Below the pieces are notes generated by a model. It had not been told where the DNA came from and searched no databases. It saw only the letters and a list, made by a program, of their open reading frames with translations. A DNA stretch of 64,000 nucleotides. Source: Arthrobacter glacialis (GTDB lineage: Bacteria; Actinomycetota; Actinomycetes; Actinomycetales; Micrococcaceae). The stretch is from positions 1 through 64,000 of the forward strand of contig NZ_PPXC01000013.1 of the NCBI RefSeq assembly GCF_002909445.1, in the 5' to 3' direction. Positions 53,324 to 62,364 of this stretch are shown here, one piece after another (within the stretch, counting starts at the first letter, position 1; each line of letters opens with the position of its first letter). The translations under genes were made by a program, and so were the position numbers.

Positions 53324-53436
53324 ATCGGTCAGGTCCTTTGGAAAGGGTTGGATGGTGTGCGTTGTGGGTTGAACGGCAGTGGCGGGCGGAGTATCCAACG
53401 GCCGCGACAAACTACTTCACTAACAACATCTCCAAT

Positions 53437-53453
53437 ATACCCCCTAGGGGTAT
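53437..53453. promoter_or_regulatory. CsoR/CstR-type box 8, before copZ
   Basis: ATACCCCCTAGGGGTAT, a strong inverted repeat in the copZ promoter; close to boxes 2 and 5. Confidence 0.75.
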
Positions 53454-53555
53454 CTAGGTCAAGAAGTTGCAGATGTGATTTGGGATTCAATGGCCGGCCG
53501 TTCCGTCATGAAATCAATAGATCCGGGGTCTGGAAGCAGGATCATTCCACACGTT

Positions 53556-54026
53556 CTAGAGGTCGCTAAGTCCAATTCCCTGATCGTCGAGGCAAGGCGA
53601 GCGTTTCCCCGCGGCTGGCCCGATGGAACGCAGGCATGTGCAAGCTGGTCCTTTGACGGCAGGCATGGACAGCCACACGAATCGTTGCATCTTGTTGTAT
53701 GTGCCAAAGTCCAAGACTGCGCCGTCGAGTTTGGGTGCCAGTTCGTGGCTGACGCTGATCACGATTCCTCTATGGTTCGGCTGGTTCCACTCGTTGAGGG
53801 AATCGCTTCCGGGCCAGCTCAGGCTATGGAGCAGGCATCGAAGGGGTTTCTTTGGTTCCGTCCGAGAGAAGTACAGGCCCTGCTTGCGACAGCCTCCGCT
53901 TCCCTGATAACAATGCAACAGCCCGCCGAACACCTCGATCATGTCCACTGCATTCCCGGTAATAGAGAAGCTGCCGTGTCCGGGAATGCTCGCCGACAGA
54001 CCCTGATCAGGTATCAAGGCGGTCAT
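53556..54026 (-). CDS. Uncertain hypothetical protein (156 aa)
   Basis: A minus-strand frame starting 13 nt after the CDF gene stop. The opposite strand also has a long open frame here, and neither is convincing. The minus frame has the more gene-like third-position GC and a Cys-rich tail. No family recognised; it may be decayed DNA. Confidence 0.3.
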   Translation of the reverse strand: MTALIPDQGLSASIPGHGSFSITGNAVDMIEVFGGLLHCYQGSGGCRKQGLYFSRTEPKKPLRCLLHSLSWPGSDSLNEWNQPNHRGIVISVSHELAPKLDGAVLDFGTYNKMQRFVWLSMPAVKGPACTCLRSIGPAAGKRSPCLDDQGIGLSDL

Positions 54027-54039
54027 TGGACCGACTGTC

Positions 54040-55134
54040 TCATCGATGAACCTCGTGCTTGGACAATTCAACGTCAGCCTTGTTGTCGTCCGCAGGGGTC
54101 GTGATGGCCTTGATCACCACGTCGTCGAGTTTCTTGAGCGCATGCCCGAGCCGATGCTCGGCATCCCGGATGGTCTCTTCGACCACTGACAGGGTGTTGT
54201 CAGCAACGATGACGGTTGCCGTGCCCTGCAGCCGGTGCCCTACCCAACGCAATTGCAGCCTTGGCACCTCCAGAATGCCAGGCGTGGCTTCAAGAGCGGA
54301 GTGTGCGCTGGAAACGAGGTCAGGTTCGATGCCGTCCATGAGCCGGCGGCCAATGCTTTTCACCGTCCCCCAGAGTAAGACGATGATTGCAGCTGAAATC
54401 AGCAGGCCAATGATCGGGTCCGCCAGTGGGAATCCGAGCATCACGCCGACGGCTCCGATCACTACGGCGAGGGACGTGAATCCGTCGGTGCGGGCGTGCA
54501 CGCCGTCTGCGACGAGCGCGGCCGAACCGATTTTTTGTCCGACCCGGATGCGGTAAACTGCCACGATCTCATTGCCGGCGCATCCGATCACGCCGGCCGC
54601 GAGCACCCACCAGAGGTTTTCTAGGGGTTGCGGATTGAACAGGCGTTCGATTGACTGCCATGCGGCTAGGATCGCGGACAGGGCAATGACTGCAACAATG
54701 AACAGGCCGGCCAGATCCTCGGCCCGCCCATAACCGTACGTGTAGCGTTTCGTGGCCACCCGGCGGCCCAAGATAAATGCAATCCACAGCGGCACGGCCG
54801 TGAGTGCATCGGAGAAGTTGTGGATGGTATCCGCCAGAAGCGCCACGGAACCGCTGATCGCCACCACGATGACCTGCAGCGCCGTGGTGGCCAGCAGGAT
54901 TACCATGCTGATCTTCAGTGCCCGGATGCCTTCCTTGCTCGCTTCCAAGGCATCGTCGATTGAGTCGGAGGAGTCGTGAGTGTGTGGGACGAATAGTTCA
55001 AACAACCAACCCTTGAAACCCGAATGGTGCTTGTGGGAGTGTCCGTCATGGTCATGGTCATGAGGTTCGTGGGGATGGTCGTGAATCTCGTGGTCACCAT
55101 GGGGATGATGGTCGGACTGATCGATGAGCTTCAT
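54040..55134 (-). CDS. Cation diffusion facilitator, zinc/cobalt exporter type (364 aa)
   Basis: A His/Asp-rich N terminus (about 17 His in the first 40 residues), six membrane helices with the CDF metal-site residues in LLADTIHNFSDAL and VADGVHARTDGF, and a C-terminal cytoplasmic domain (LRWVGHRLQGTATVIV). CzcD-like proton-driven export of Zn, Co or Cd is expected. The ATG overlaps the stop of the ArsR gene, an exporter plus sensor pair. Confidence 0.92.
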   Translation of the reverse strand: MKLIDQSDHHPHGDHEIHDHPHEPHDHDHDGHSHKHHSGFKGWLFELFVPHTHDSSDSIDDALEASKEGIRALKISMVILLATTALQVIVVAISGSVALLADTIHNFSDALTAVPLWIAFILGRRVATKRYTYGYGRAEDLAGLFIVAVIALSAILAAWQSIERLFNPQPLENLWWVLAAGVIGCAGNEIVAVYRIRVGQKIGSAALVADGVHARTDGFTSLAVVIGAVGVMLGFPLADPIIGLLISAAIIVLLWGTVKSIGRRLMDGIEPDLVSSAHSALEATPGILEVPRLQLRWVGHRLQGTATVIVADNTLSVVEETIRDAEHRLGHALKKLDDVVIKAITTPADDNKADVELSKHEVHR

Positions 55135-55493
55135 GCCGTTGCCTGTTCTGCTCGGTGGTGCGAGGGCATCCCGCCGAGTGCATGTTCGGCCTGGTAGATC
55201 GCGTCGGCCACGAGCTGCCGGGCGTGTTCATTCTCCAACCGGTACAAGACCTTCGTGCCGTCCTGACGCGTGGAAACCATCCGGGCCAGCCGCATCTTGG
55301 CCAGGTGCTGTGATACCGCCGCCGGCGATTTGCCCACCACCTCAGCCAGTGCACCGACCGCCATTTCACCCTCACGCAGGGCAAGGATGATCCGGACCCG
55401 TGTGGCATCGGCCAGCATGGCAAAGATCTCCACTGCCAGTTCCACGTACTGGCTGTCGACATCCAAAGAACAAGCTCTCTTATCTGCATTCAT
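55131..55493 (-). CDS. ArsR/SmtB-family metal sensor (about 120 aa)
   Basis: Winged HTH: LADATRVRIILALREGEMAVGALAEVVGKSPAAVSQHLAKMRLARMVSTRQDGTKVLYRL. The C-terminal helix DAIYQAEHALGGMPSHH carries Asp and His as in the alpha5 zinc/cobalt site of CzrA/SmtB proteins; the N-terminal Cys9 is alone, so a Cys-type arsenic site is unlikely. It probably represses the operon with the CDF gene. The start is ATG 55493 or TTG 55499; no clear ribosome site. Confidence 0.85.
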   Translation of the reverse strand: MNADKRACSLDVDSQYVELAVEIFAMLADATRVRIILALREGEMAVGALAEVVGKSPAAVSQHLAKMRLARMVSTRQDGTKVLYRLENEHARQLVADAIYQAEHALGGMPSHHRAEQATA

Positions 55494-55499
55494 ACGCAA

Positions 55500-56137
55500 A
55501 CACTAACATTAAAGCTTCCCTTTCATCACGCTCACCCTTGGATAGCGGGTACCCCACCAGCACCTGCACAGAACAAGGTTCTGAGTTCCGTTCCTGCATA
55601 CTGCTGACTGCAACTCACGATTCCGAGATCAGTGTTGGCAGGGGCATTCAATAATTGGGTGTCGCGTTGGCTAGCTGCAGCGCTGTGAATTTCTGTTGAT
55701 GGAGGGACAGTATTATTGTGCGGTTTCACCAAGATTCTGGCTCCTCGCCGCCATTCTGGAGACTTGATTTGCGATTGAAATATGGGTGTCAAGTTGCGAA
55801 CAGTTCGCATGTCACTGGGTACTCATGCGGTTTGCTCGAGGGGCGGGGGAACGGGTATTGAAGATGTTGGGTTTGAATTCTGGGTAACCTTTTTCATCAA
55901 CTCGTGTCCGTTGACCTTACGGTCGGCAGGTCTTCCTGGAGGATCCTCCTTTGCGATCTAGACACGTCCATGTACGACCTCATTTTGAGCAAGTCCTCGT
56001 CGCTCCGAATCGAGGCCCCACGCCAGAAACTTGTCCAGTGACGTCTCTTGTGACAAACGGATGATTTATGGACACACCATCAGGGAGGAGCGCCCGCGGG
56101 TAGAGGTTCTGAACCGAATCAGTACTGCACGGTGTGG
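55500..56137. other. Intergenic region without a recognisable gene
   Basis: Lower GC than the flanks and short, poor frames on both strands. The part next to 55500 should hold the ArsR operon promoter; I cannot place an operator with confidence. Confidence 0.4.
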
Positions 56138-56812
56138 TCATACCTTGAATTCGAGACGGATGGGTTCTCCTGGGGTCCCGTTGGACACGAGGCGGAGGTT
56201 CTTTTCATTGCGGGCCTTGCGTTGTTTTCGGATATGCCAGGTGATGAGTCCGAGGATGGCGATGCCGAGGAAGGAAAAAGTGACGGTGTGCCCGATGCTT
56301 TTTGCCAAGGCAAGGTAGGCGTTGCCCGCGAAGTATCCGAGTAGGACTGCTGCGGTGCCCCAGATGATGCCGCCTGCGGCATTGAAGATGAGGAAGCGGC
56401 GGTAGGGCATGTGGGACAGTCCGGCTAGTGCTGGCATGACGGCCCGGAAGAACGCAGTGAAGCGACCGAGAAAGACTGCCGTTCCACCACGGCGGGCAAG
56501 AAAATCGCGTGCATCGTCCAGTTTTTGTCGCCGCTTTCGCAACAGTTTCAGGTCCAGCAACCGTGGGCCATAACGCCTACCCACCTCGTAACCGACGGTG
56601 TCCCCGATGATCGCTGCCAGTACGACCAAAACCGTAATAAGCCACAAGTTCAGGCTACGTTGGCTTGCTAGGACGCCGCCGAGAATCGCTGCCGTTTCGC
56701 CGGGAAGGATGAATCCGATGAACAACGCATCCTCCGCGAAGACCAGCAAAGTGACGAGCAGGTATGCCACCACAGGAGTAACCTGCAGAACCGTGCCAAT
56801 GACCGCGTTCAT
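56138..56812 (-). CDS. DedA-family membrane protein (224 aa)
   Basis: DedA (SNARE-associated) family: ALFIGFILPGETAAILGG with the conserved Glu, GDTVGYEVGRRYG, the RFTAFFRAVMPALAGLSHMPYRRF motif with family Arg residues, and GYFAGN. Four or five membrane segments and a basic tail. The family includes lipid-carrier flippases. Confidence 0.9.
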   Translation of the reverse strand: MNAVIGTVLQVTPVVAYLLVTLLVFAEDALFIGFILPGETAAILGGVLASQRSLNLWLITVLVVLAAIIGDTVGYEVGRRYGPRLLDLKLLRKRRQKLDDARDFLARRGGTAVFLGRFTAFFRAVMPALAGLSHMPYRRFLIFNAAGGIIWGTAAVLLGYFAGNAYLALAKSIGHTVTFSFLGIAILGLITWHIRKQRKARNEKNLRLVSNGTPGEPIRLEFKV

Positions 56813-56933
56813 CCTGGTCCCACCGTCCCTTTCTCCTCCGGTTTTAACTCAGCATTACATGGAGGTGCTAAGAGGACCCTGAGAGCCTGGGGAGATCCGA
56901 TCGCTTGCGGTGGTTGATCCTAGGGTTGCCAGC

Positions 56934-57494
56934 TCAATCGACCTTCTCTCCTGTTCCTGCTGACTTGGTGGCTGTCCCTGTTGCTGTGGCGTATCCGGTG
57001 GCGCCTGCGGTGATGGTGATGGTGACTTGGTTGGGGGAGTTTCGATAGATGCTGTATTTGTTTTCCGGGTAGTGGCCGGTGCCGGTCCCGTTGTCGAAGT
57101 AGACGGTTTCCTTCTGACCAGGAGCGAGAGTGAGTCCGTCAAGCTTTTGGTAGTAAGACTCGGTTTTACCAGTGGTGGTGTCTTTCATCGTGTAAAAGAC
57201 ATCCAGGCCTGTCATGGGTGCTGTGGTGGTGTTGGTGAGGTCGAACTGCAGTCTGTCGGGCACCGCCGCCTTGGATTGGGGATCGACATTGTTTTCGGCT
57301 AAGGCGCCGGTGACGGTAAGCCCCGCCTTGGTGCCGGTGGTCTTCATCGGGTTGCTGGTGACGGGAAGGACGGTGGCTACTGAGGCTGTACCCACTGGTT
57401 GGTTGGGCAGCGCGCTTGATCCGCAGGCGGCCAAGGATGCGAGGGCGATCAGTGCCGCAACCAAGATGGTGGCGGGACGGAATAAGGCTTTCAT
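56934..57494 (-). CDS. Lipoprotein of unknown function (186 aa)
   Basis: Signal peptide with lipobox SLAAC (about residue 24), then a beta-rich domain of about 120 residues (LQFDLTNTTTAPMTGLDVFYTMKD) like DUF4352-type folds, ending Ala/Thr-rich. It starts 1 nt after the permease stop, so it is in the ABC operon. Confidence 0.75.
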   Translation of the reverse strand: MKALFRPATILVAALIALASLAACGSSALPNQPVGTASVATVLPVTSNPMKTTGTKAGLTVTGALAENNVDPQSKAAVPDRLQFDLTNTTTAPMTGLDVFYTMKDTTTGKTESYYQKLDGLTLAPGQKETVYFDNGTGTGHYPENKYSIYRNSPNQVTITITAGATGYATATGTATKSAGTGEKVD

Positions 57495-57495
57495 T

Positions 57496-58467
57496 TCAGG
57501 GGACCTTTCGTAGGATAATTTTCTGAGTACCGGCCAGCCGTGCTACGCCGATGGATGTGATCAGTCCGGCCAGGAGCCAGAGGGTGTTGTTGAAGGTGCC
57601 GGCCCAGATGAATCCCAGGGATTTTTGGTTGTAGTCATTCTTGATGCCCAGGTAGGCGAAGGTGGCACGTTCATAATGTTTGGTTACTGAGGTCTGTTCG
57701 ATGAGGTCCCGGGTTGTTTCGTAGCCGGTGAAGTGGGCCATGACGGCTTGTTCATGGGATTTATCGACTTGAAGGCTTGCGAACAGGCCGCCGGGAATCT
57801 GGTTGTCGGGGTCCATGGTGTCCCCGATCTGGGGGATGATCAGGACTACTATCAGCCAGAGAACCAACGCCAGAATCAACCCGGTTCCAGTGCGCCGGGT
57901 CAGTGACGACAGGGCCATGGCCAGCAGCGACCACATGATGAGGTAACCGATAGTGTGGGCTGCTGCAAGGCCAAGGCGGAGGTAGTCACCCCCTTGAAGG
58001 GGCGCGTTCCCCACCAGTAGCAAGGTGGCGGTGATAACGAGGAACAGGCCCGTCACGGTCACTGTCCAGAGCAGGGCAAGTGAGAGAATTTTTCCTGTCG
58101 CGAAGGCATACCGTCCCAGGGGGCGGCTGAAGATCAGTTGGAGAGTGCCCCGACCCTTTTCCTTGGTGATGATGGAATAACCGAGTACGACGGCGAACAG
58201 GCTCCCGATGATTTCCAGGTACTCAATTCCGCCACGGAGCATTTGCAGCGGAAACAATTGTGGCGCCGGGGCTGTGGCTGCACTTCCGGCCGCTGTCAGG
58301 GCATCAACGTAGTGGTTGTAGCCGGCGATCTTGAGCCGGAAATCCGCAGCGGCCACGACCACTGACAGAACAACAGCGATGGCTAGAAAAACGAACAGCA
58401 CAACCATGAACCGGTTGCGGCGCAAATCGGTGAGTTCCTTGCGGGCCAAAACCAGCACTTCAGTCAT
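57496..58467 (-). CDS. ABC-2 type permease, second subunit (323 aa)
   Basis: Six hydrophobic segments with a large loop after helix 1 and the EKGRGTLQLIFSRPLGRYAF motif typical of NosY-like ABC-2 permeases. The ATG overlaps the upstream permease end. Forms an exporter with the ATPase and the other permease; substrate unknown. Confidence 0.82.
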   Translation of the reverse strand: MTEVLVLARKELTDLRRNRFMVVLFVFLAIAVVLSVVVAAADFRLKIAGYNHYVDALTAAGSAATAPAPQLFPLQMLRGGIEYLEIIGSLFAVVLGYSIITKEKGRGTLQLIFSRPLGRYAFATGKILSLALLWTVTVTGLFLVITATLLLVGNAPLQGGDYLRLGLAAAHTIGYLIMWSLLAMALSSLTRRTGTGLILALVLWLIVVLIIPQIGDTMDPDNQIPGGLFASLQVDKSHEQAVMAHFTGYETTRDLIEQTSVTKHYERATFAYLGIKNDYNQKSLGFIWAGTFNNTLWLLAGLITSIGVARLAGTQKIILRKVP

Positions 58468-59368
58468 GGAATTCACACCTCATTCGTTCCCTCCGGGTCA
58501 TGGTGACGGCGAGGCAACCGGCCACGGCGAAGGCGGCAATGGTCAGCAGGCCACCGGTCATGGTGCCAGCGGCCTGCGGGTCGGACAGGATCAGCGCACT
58601 GACATGTTTGAACTGTTCTCCCACAGAAAATGGGGCAACCAGGCCGCTTGTGAACGAGAAGAATCCGGCTTCGGCTGCTGGCGGTGAGGCAACCGGATTA
58701 AGCAAGGAGACAGGATGGGCTGCGGTCCCCAGCAGCGGCAAGATGAAAATCATCACGCTCCAAACCACGATCGGGATGAGCAGCGCCGACGTGGCCGACG
58801 ATGCGTAGAGGCCAGCGAGCATGCCTAGTGCCACGAACGGGAGCATGAACAACCACGCCAATTCGTAGAAGCCAGCGATCCGTGCTCCGTCACCGAAAGA
58901 GAGCACATGGCCAACGACGACGCTGACGCATCCGATGTTGATCACTGCCGATGCCGCCAGCAATAGCAGAACAAACACGGCCAATCCTGTGAGTTTCGCT
59001 CCCAGATAGGAGGCGGGGCGTACCTCGCGGGAGAGTATCAAGTCTGTGGTCTTGGCCAGTCTGTCGCGCAAAGTGGAGTGGACGCCGATGACTATGGCCA
59101 GAAGGGCCCCGATGAGCACAATGTAGATCACCGTATTGCGGGCGTAGTACAACGGCGAAAACGCATCAAAGGGGTTCGGTGCCGTGGTCAGTCCCTGACT
59201 GAGGACTTCACGGTAGACCCCCGTCACACTGGTCCGCGCCGAGGATCCGATGAATGCCGACGCGGCAATCATTCCCACAAAGACGGCCAACAATAACTGC
59301 GGGAGCCGCTCTCGCACAGTACACAGGAGCTCGTGGAGGATCACTGCCGTCCACCGGTTCAGGTTCAT
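58460..59368 (-). CDS. ABC-2 type permease, first subunit (302 aa)
   Basis: Hydrophobic segments and the loop STLRDRLAKTTDLILSREVRPASYLGAKL, the permease motif matching that of the partner. The ATG overlaps the ATPase stop (ATGA). Confidence 0.82.
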   Translation of the reverse strand: MNLNRWTAVILHELLCTVRERLPQLLLAVFVGMIAASAFIGSSARTSVTGVYREVLSQGLTTAPNPFDAFSPLYYARNTVIYIVLIGALLAIVIGVHSTLRDRLAKTTDLILSREVRPASYLGAKLTGLAVFVLLLLAASAVINIGCVSVVVGHVLSFGDGARIAGFYELAWLFMLPFVALGMLAGLYASSATSALLIPIVVWSVMIFILPLLGTAAHPVSLLNPVASPPAAEAGFFSFTSGLVAPFSVGEQFKHVSALILSDPQAAGTMTGGLLTIAAFAVAGCLAVTMTRRERMRCEFHD

Positions 59369-60102
59369 GGTCGCTGACCGGCTTCAATGTGTAGATAGAT
59401 ATCCTCCAACGAGTCCTGATCCGGGAAGGAAGCGAGGGTTGCGGCCACCGAGTCCTGGTAGATCAGGGTCCCAGAGCTGAGAATCCCGATGCTGGTACAC
59501 GTCTTCGTCACTTCCGCCAGTAGATGGGTATTCATGAAAATCGTCATGCCCAGCTCCGTGTTCAGGTCAATGATGATCTCACGCAGTTTCGCTACGCCTT
59601 GGGGATCTAGCCCCGAGGTTGGCTCGTCGAGAAAGAGCACGGACGGCTCATGGAGGATTGCTTGGGCGATGCCAGCGCGTTGACGCATCCCTTTGCTGAA
59701 GGTACCCATTCGCTGACTCTCATGACCGGTAAAATCCAGAAAACCGAGCACCTCCCCGATCCGCCTACCTGGTTGGTGGACACCGGAGAGGCGTGCGAAG
59801 AACATCAGGTTTTCGCCCAGAGTGAGATTGTCATAGAACTGGACGTTCTCGGGCAGATACCCGATGGTGCGACGGACCTGGTTCGCTGCGGTGCCGATGT
59901 CATGGCCGCCGACCACCGCCGTCCCCGATGAGGGTTCCAACAGTGTGGTCAGAATATTGACAATTGTTGTTTTCCCCGCCCCGTTGTGCCCCAGCAGGCC
60001 GAAAATCTCGCCGACCGGTACTGACAGGGTCAGCTCGTTCAGTGCTTGCTTGGCACCGTACCGCTTGGTCAAAGCCGTCGTCGAAATCGCATAATCGCTC
60101 AT
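59365..60102 (-). CDS. ABC transporter ATP-binding protein (245 aa)
   Basis: Walker A GHNGAGKTT, signature TFSKGMRQRAGIAQAIL, Walker B VLFLDEPTSGLDP and the switch His (FMNTHLL). NosF/drug-exporter type subfamily. ATG 60102 (GTAGGCTCC upstream). First gene of a coupled ATPase-permease-permease-lipoprotein operon. Confidence 0.9.
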   Translation of the reverse strand: MSDYAISTTALTKRYGAKQALNELTLSVPVGEIFGLLGHNGAGKTTIVNILTTLLEPSSGTAVVGGHDIGTAANQVRRTIGYLPENVQFYDNLTLGENLMFFARLSGVHQPGRRIGEVLGFLDFTGHESQRMGTFSKGMRQRAGIAQAILHEPSVLFLDEPTSGLDPQGVAKLREIIIDLNTELGMTIFMNTHLLAEVTKTCTSIGILSSGTLIYQDSVAATLASFPDQDSLEDIYLHIEAGQRP

Positions 60103-60304
60103 AGCATCGGAGCCTACGTGGCACCAGCTAAGAGGAAGCTGAGAGACCATCCAGTCCGTGCAGGGACCACCGCGATAGTTCACTGGCGGGCATGATCTGC
60201 CGGTCGCGTCGGGTCCTTCATGAACCGGTTCTTGCTCACGCTCAATCAACTGCCCATCAATGCAGCGTGACGCGAAAATCTGTCGGCTGACAGCGTGCGC
60301 GGTA

Positions 60305-61621
60305 TTAGGGGGCGAGGCCAAGCCGGGGCGCCAACCAGGTCAGGGCCGGGCTCATGGCGTTCAGGGGCACCGTCCAGGAGTGGCCAGCATCCGGCACACT
60401 ATGGGTCATGACAGTCATCCCAGTGGACCGGGCTGCCGCGGAAAGCTGATTCATGTAGCCGGTAAATCGTTCATCCTGCGCGCCGGCAGCGAAGAAAATC
60501 CAGCTATCCGGGTACCTGTTCTTTGCCATCACGGCTAACGGAGTAACTGCATTGAACGCCCCAGCATCACCGCCGAAGGCCGTGTTGATGGTCGCGGTTC
60601 GGTCTGCGGAGAGGGCGGGCTCGGCCTCACCGCTGAGATCGATGGCCGAGGGGTATATTTTCGGGTGCAGGGCCGTCATTTGTAGCGCGCAGGTCCCACC
60701 AAAGGAGAACCCGCCGATGCTCCAGCGCTGCGGGTTGGGATCAACATTGAGCGTAGTTTTGATCCAGGCCGGGACATCTACTACCAGGTATGTGTCGGTC
60801 TTGGCGATCTGTGAGTCCATGCACATGGTGTTCCCGGAAGAGGAACCGTTAACGTCCGGAATCACGACAACGGGAGCCAGCCCCTGGTGGGCGGCGGCGA
60901 AGGCGTCCATAATCGGCTGCAACTGGCCAGCCTTGAGCCAGTCGGTAGGTGACCCGGGCTGTCCTGGGATGAGGACCAGCACCGGCAGCAACGGAGGATT
61001 CTTTGCTTGATAGGCCGGCGGCAGATAGACGTATGCTGTCCGGCCGGTGAACCCGGACACCTGGCCGGGAATCTGTACTGAATTCACGATGCCGGTTCCC
61101 GGCAACCCGGCCGGCTTCACCCAGGAGTTCACGACCGGACCAACGGCCCGAACAGTCGGACCTGGGGCGGGGGATGCTTTGGGTCCGGATCGTGCCAAGG
61201 GTGCGATGTTCGCGGTACTAGAGCCGGTAACATCCCCGATGGTGCGATACGCACCATCGTAGGCGTTGACTTGCGCGGCGACGGCAACGACCACCAGAGC
61301 CATGGCCACCGGTGCCAGAACCTTGCGCCATCGGCCGCTGCGGGCCAGGTTCAACACCATGAGCAGGACAGCGAAGATGCCTGCACCAATCCAGGCGATC
61401 ACCTGCAGTGGCAGGTCATAGGCGCTCAGCCCGGCAACATTGACCACATACCAGTTGACAGCCCAAGCGAGCACGGCCGCCAGAAGAACGGCAGAGACCA
61501 CGCTGAGCATCCACCCCCGGAGTCGGCGCAGCAACAGCCACGCACCTGATGCGCAGGCCAAAACAGCCAGCACTATCGGAAACGGGCCTGAGATTAGATC
61601 AGTAGTGGAGATGATATCCAT
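60305..61621 (-). CDS. Membrane-anchored esterase-family alpha/beta hydrolase (438 aa)
   Basis: Four N-terminal membrane helices (to about residue 115), a Pro-rich linker, then an extracellular esterase domain of the antigen-85/esterase D type: YVYLPPAY, GQPGSPTDW, the nucleophile elbow GGFSFGG and a terminal DAGHSWTVPL with the catalytic His. Possible acyltransferase or esterase on the cell envelope. The start is ATG 61621 or 61636. Confidence 0.82.
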   Translation of the reverse strand: MDIISTTDLISGPFPIVLAVLACASGAWLLLRRLRGWMLSVVSAVLLAAVLAWAVNWYVVNVAGLSAYDLPLQVIAWIGAGIFAVLLMVLNLARSGRWRKVLAPVAMALVVVAVAAQVNAYDGAYRTIGDVTGSSTANIAPLARSGPKASPAPGPTVRAVGPVVNSWVKPAGLPGTGIVNSVQIPGQVSGFTGRTAYVYLPPAYQAKNPPLLPVLVLIPGQPGSPTDWLKAGQLQPIMDAFAAAHQGLAPVVVIPDVNGSSSGNTMCMDSQIAKTDTYLVVDVPAWIKTTLNVDPNPQRWSIGGFSFGGTCALQMTALHPKIYPSAIDLSGEAEPALSADRTATINTAFGGDAGAFNAVTPLAVMAKNRYPDSWIFFAAGAQDERFTGYMNQLSAAARSTGMTVMTHSVPDAGHSWTVPLNAMSPALTWLAPRLGLAP

Positions 61622-61855
61622 GTCATTCCCGTCCATTTTTTTGTTGGGGAGAGGGGGTGAAGTTCGGCATCCTGAAGGTTGGAAACTGGACTTTCCTCAC
61701 GGTGAATGACCCGGGCAGAACGGGGATCCTGTCCGGGCCATTCGGTTTCGTTGCGGCAGCCCCCCCAGATACGGGCCACGCGTAGTTATCCAGTGGCGCC
61801 TCCTTCCTGGTTACTGGCCAGTTGACCAGCCGATTTGGCCAGTGGACAGGCTGGT

Positions 61856-62191
61856 TTAGGGGGAGCCGGGCAGGTCGCCGGGGTCTGTGTGGTCTCCGGT
61901 TTGCTGGACGTCGGGACCGGTGTCACCGGGGGTCTCGGCTGCGTCGGATGTTTCCGCTTGATCTGTGGTTTCTGTGGCGCTGGGGACGTCCGGGGTGTCG
62001 CCAGGGGTTGAGACGTCGTTACTCGATTGAGTCGAGGATGACGGTGGTGAGGGAACAGGGGTGGCGGCGCTGGCGGCTCCGACACCGAGTCCGGCCAAGG
62101 CCATGACACCTACGGCACCCATGAGCACCTTCTTTTTCATGTCCATTCTGGCGATCCTCGCCTTGAGAGTAGTTTCCGGGTTCTTGGTCAT
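61856..62191 (-). CDS. Small secreted Ser/Thr/Pro/Asp-rich protein (111 aa)
   Basis: Signal peptide MKKKVLMGAVGVMALAGLG ending ASAAT, then a low-complexity acidic domain of about 65 residues. AAAGGAC precedes ATG 62191. It may be a wall-linked spacer protein; no family. It is divergent from the histidine kinase gene. Confidence 0.7.
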   Translation of the reverse strand: MTKNPETTLKARIARMDMKKKVLMGAVGVMALAGLGVGAASAATPVPSPPSSSTQSSNDVSTPGDTPDVPSATETTDQAETSDAAETPGDTGPDVQQTGDHTDPGDLPGSP

Positions 62192-62364
62192 TGTTGTGTC
62201 CTTTCCTCGCGGATCATTGCGATATCCGCTGCCATCCTGGGTGGGTGGCTATGATTCCACTGTGCCAGCTCAGCCCTGAGAGGACGCTGAGGGTTCTTGT
62301 GGGGAGGCTGAGACGACAGGTCCGGTAATTGTGTAAACGACACCGGCAGGGGCATGGTGGAACC

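Noticed and set aside
53475-54104. 209-codon plus-strand frame
   Set aside because: Third-position GC is lower than in neighbouring genes, and it runs antisense to the CDF end and the weak minus frame; not convincing.
55532-55810. 92-codon minus-strand frame
   Set aside because: No ribosome site, no family pattern, and it lies in a lower-GC intergenic region.
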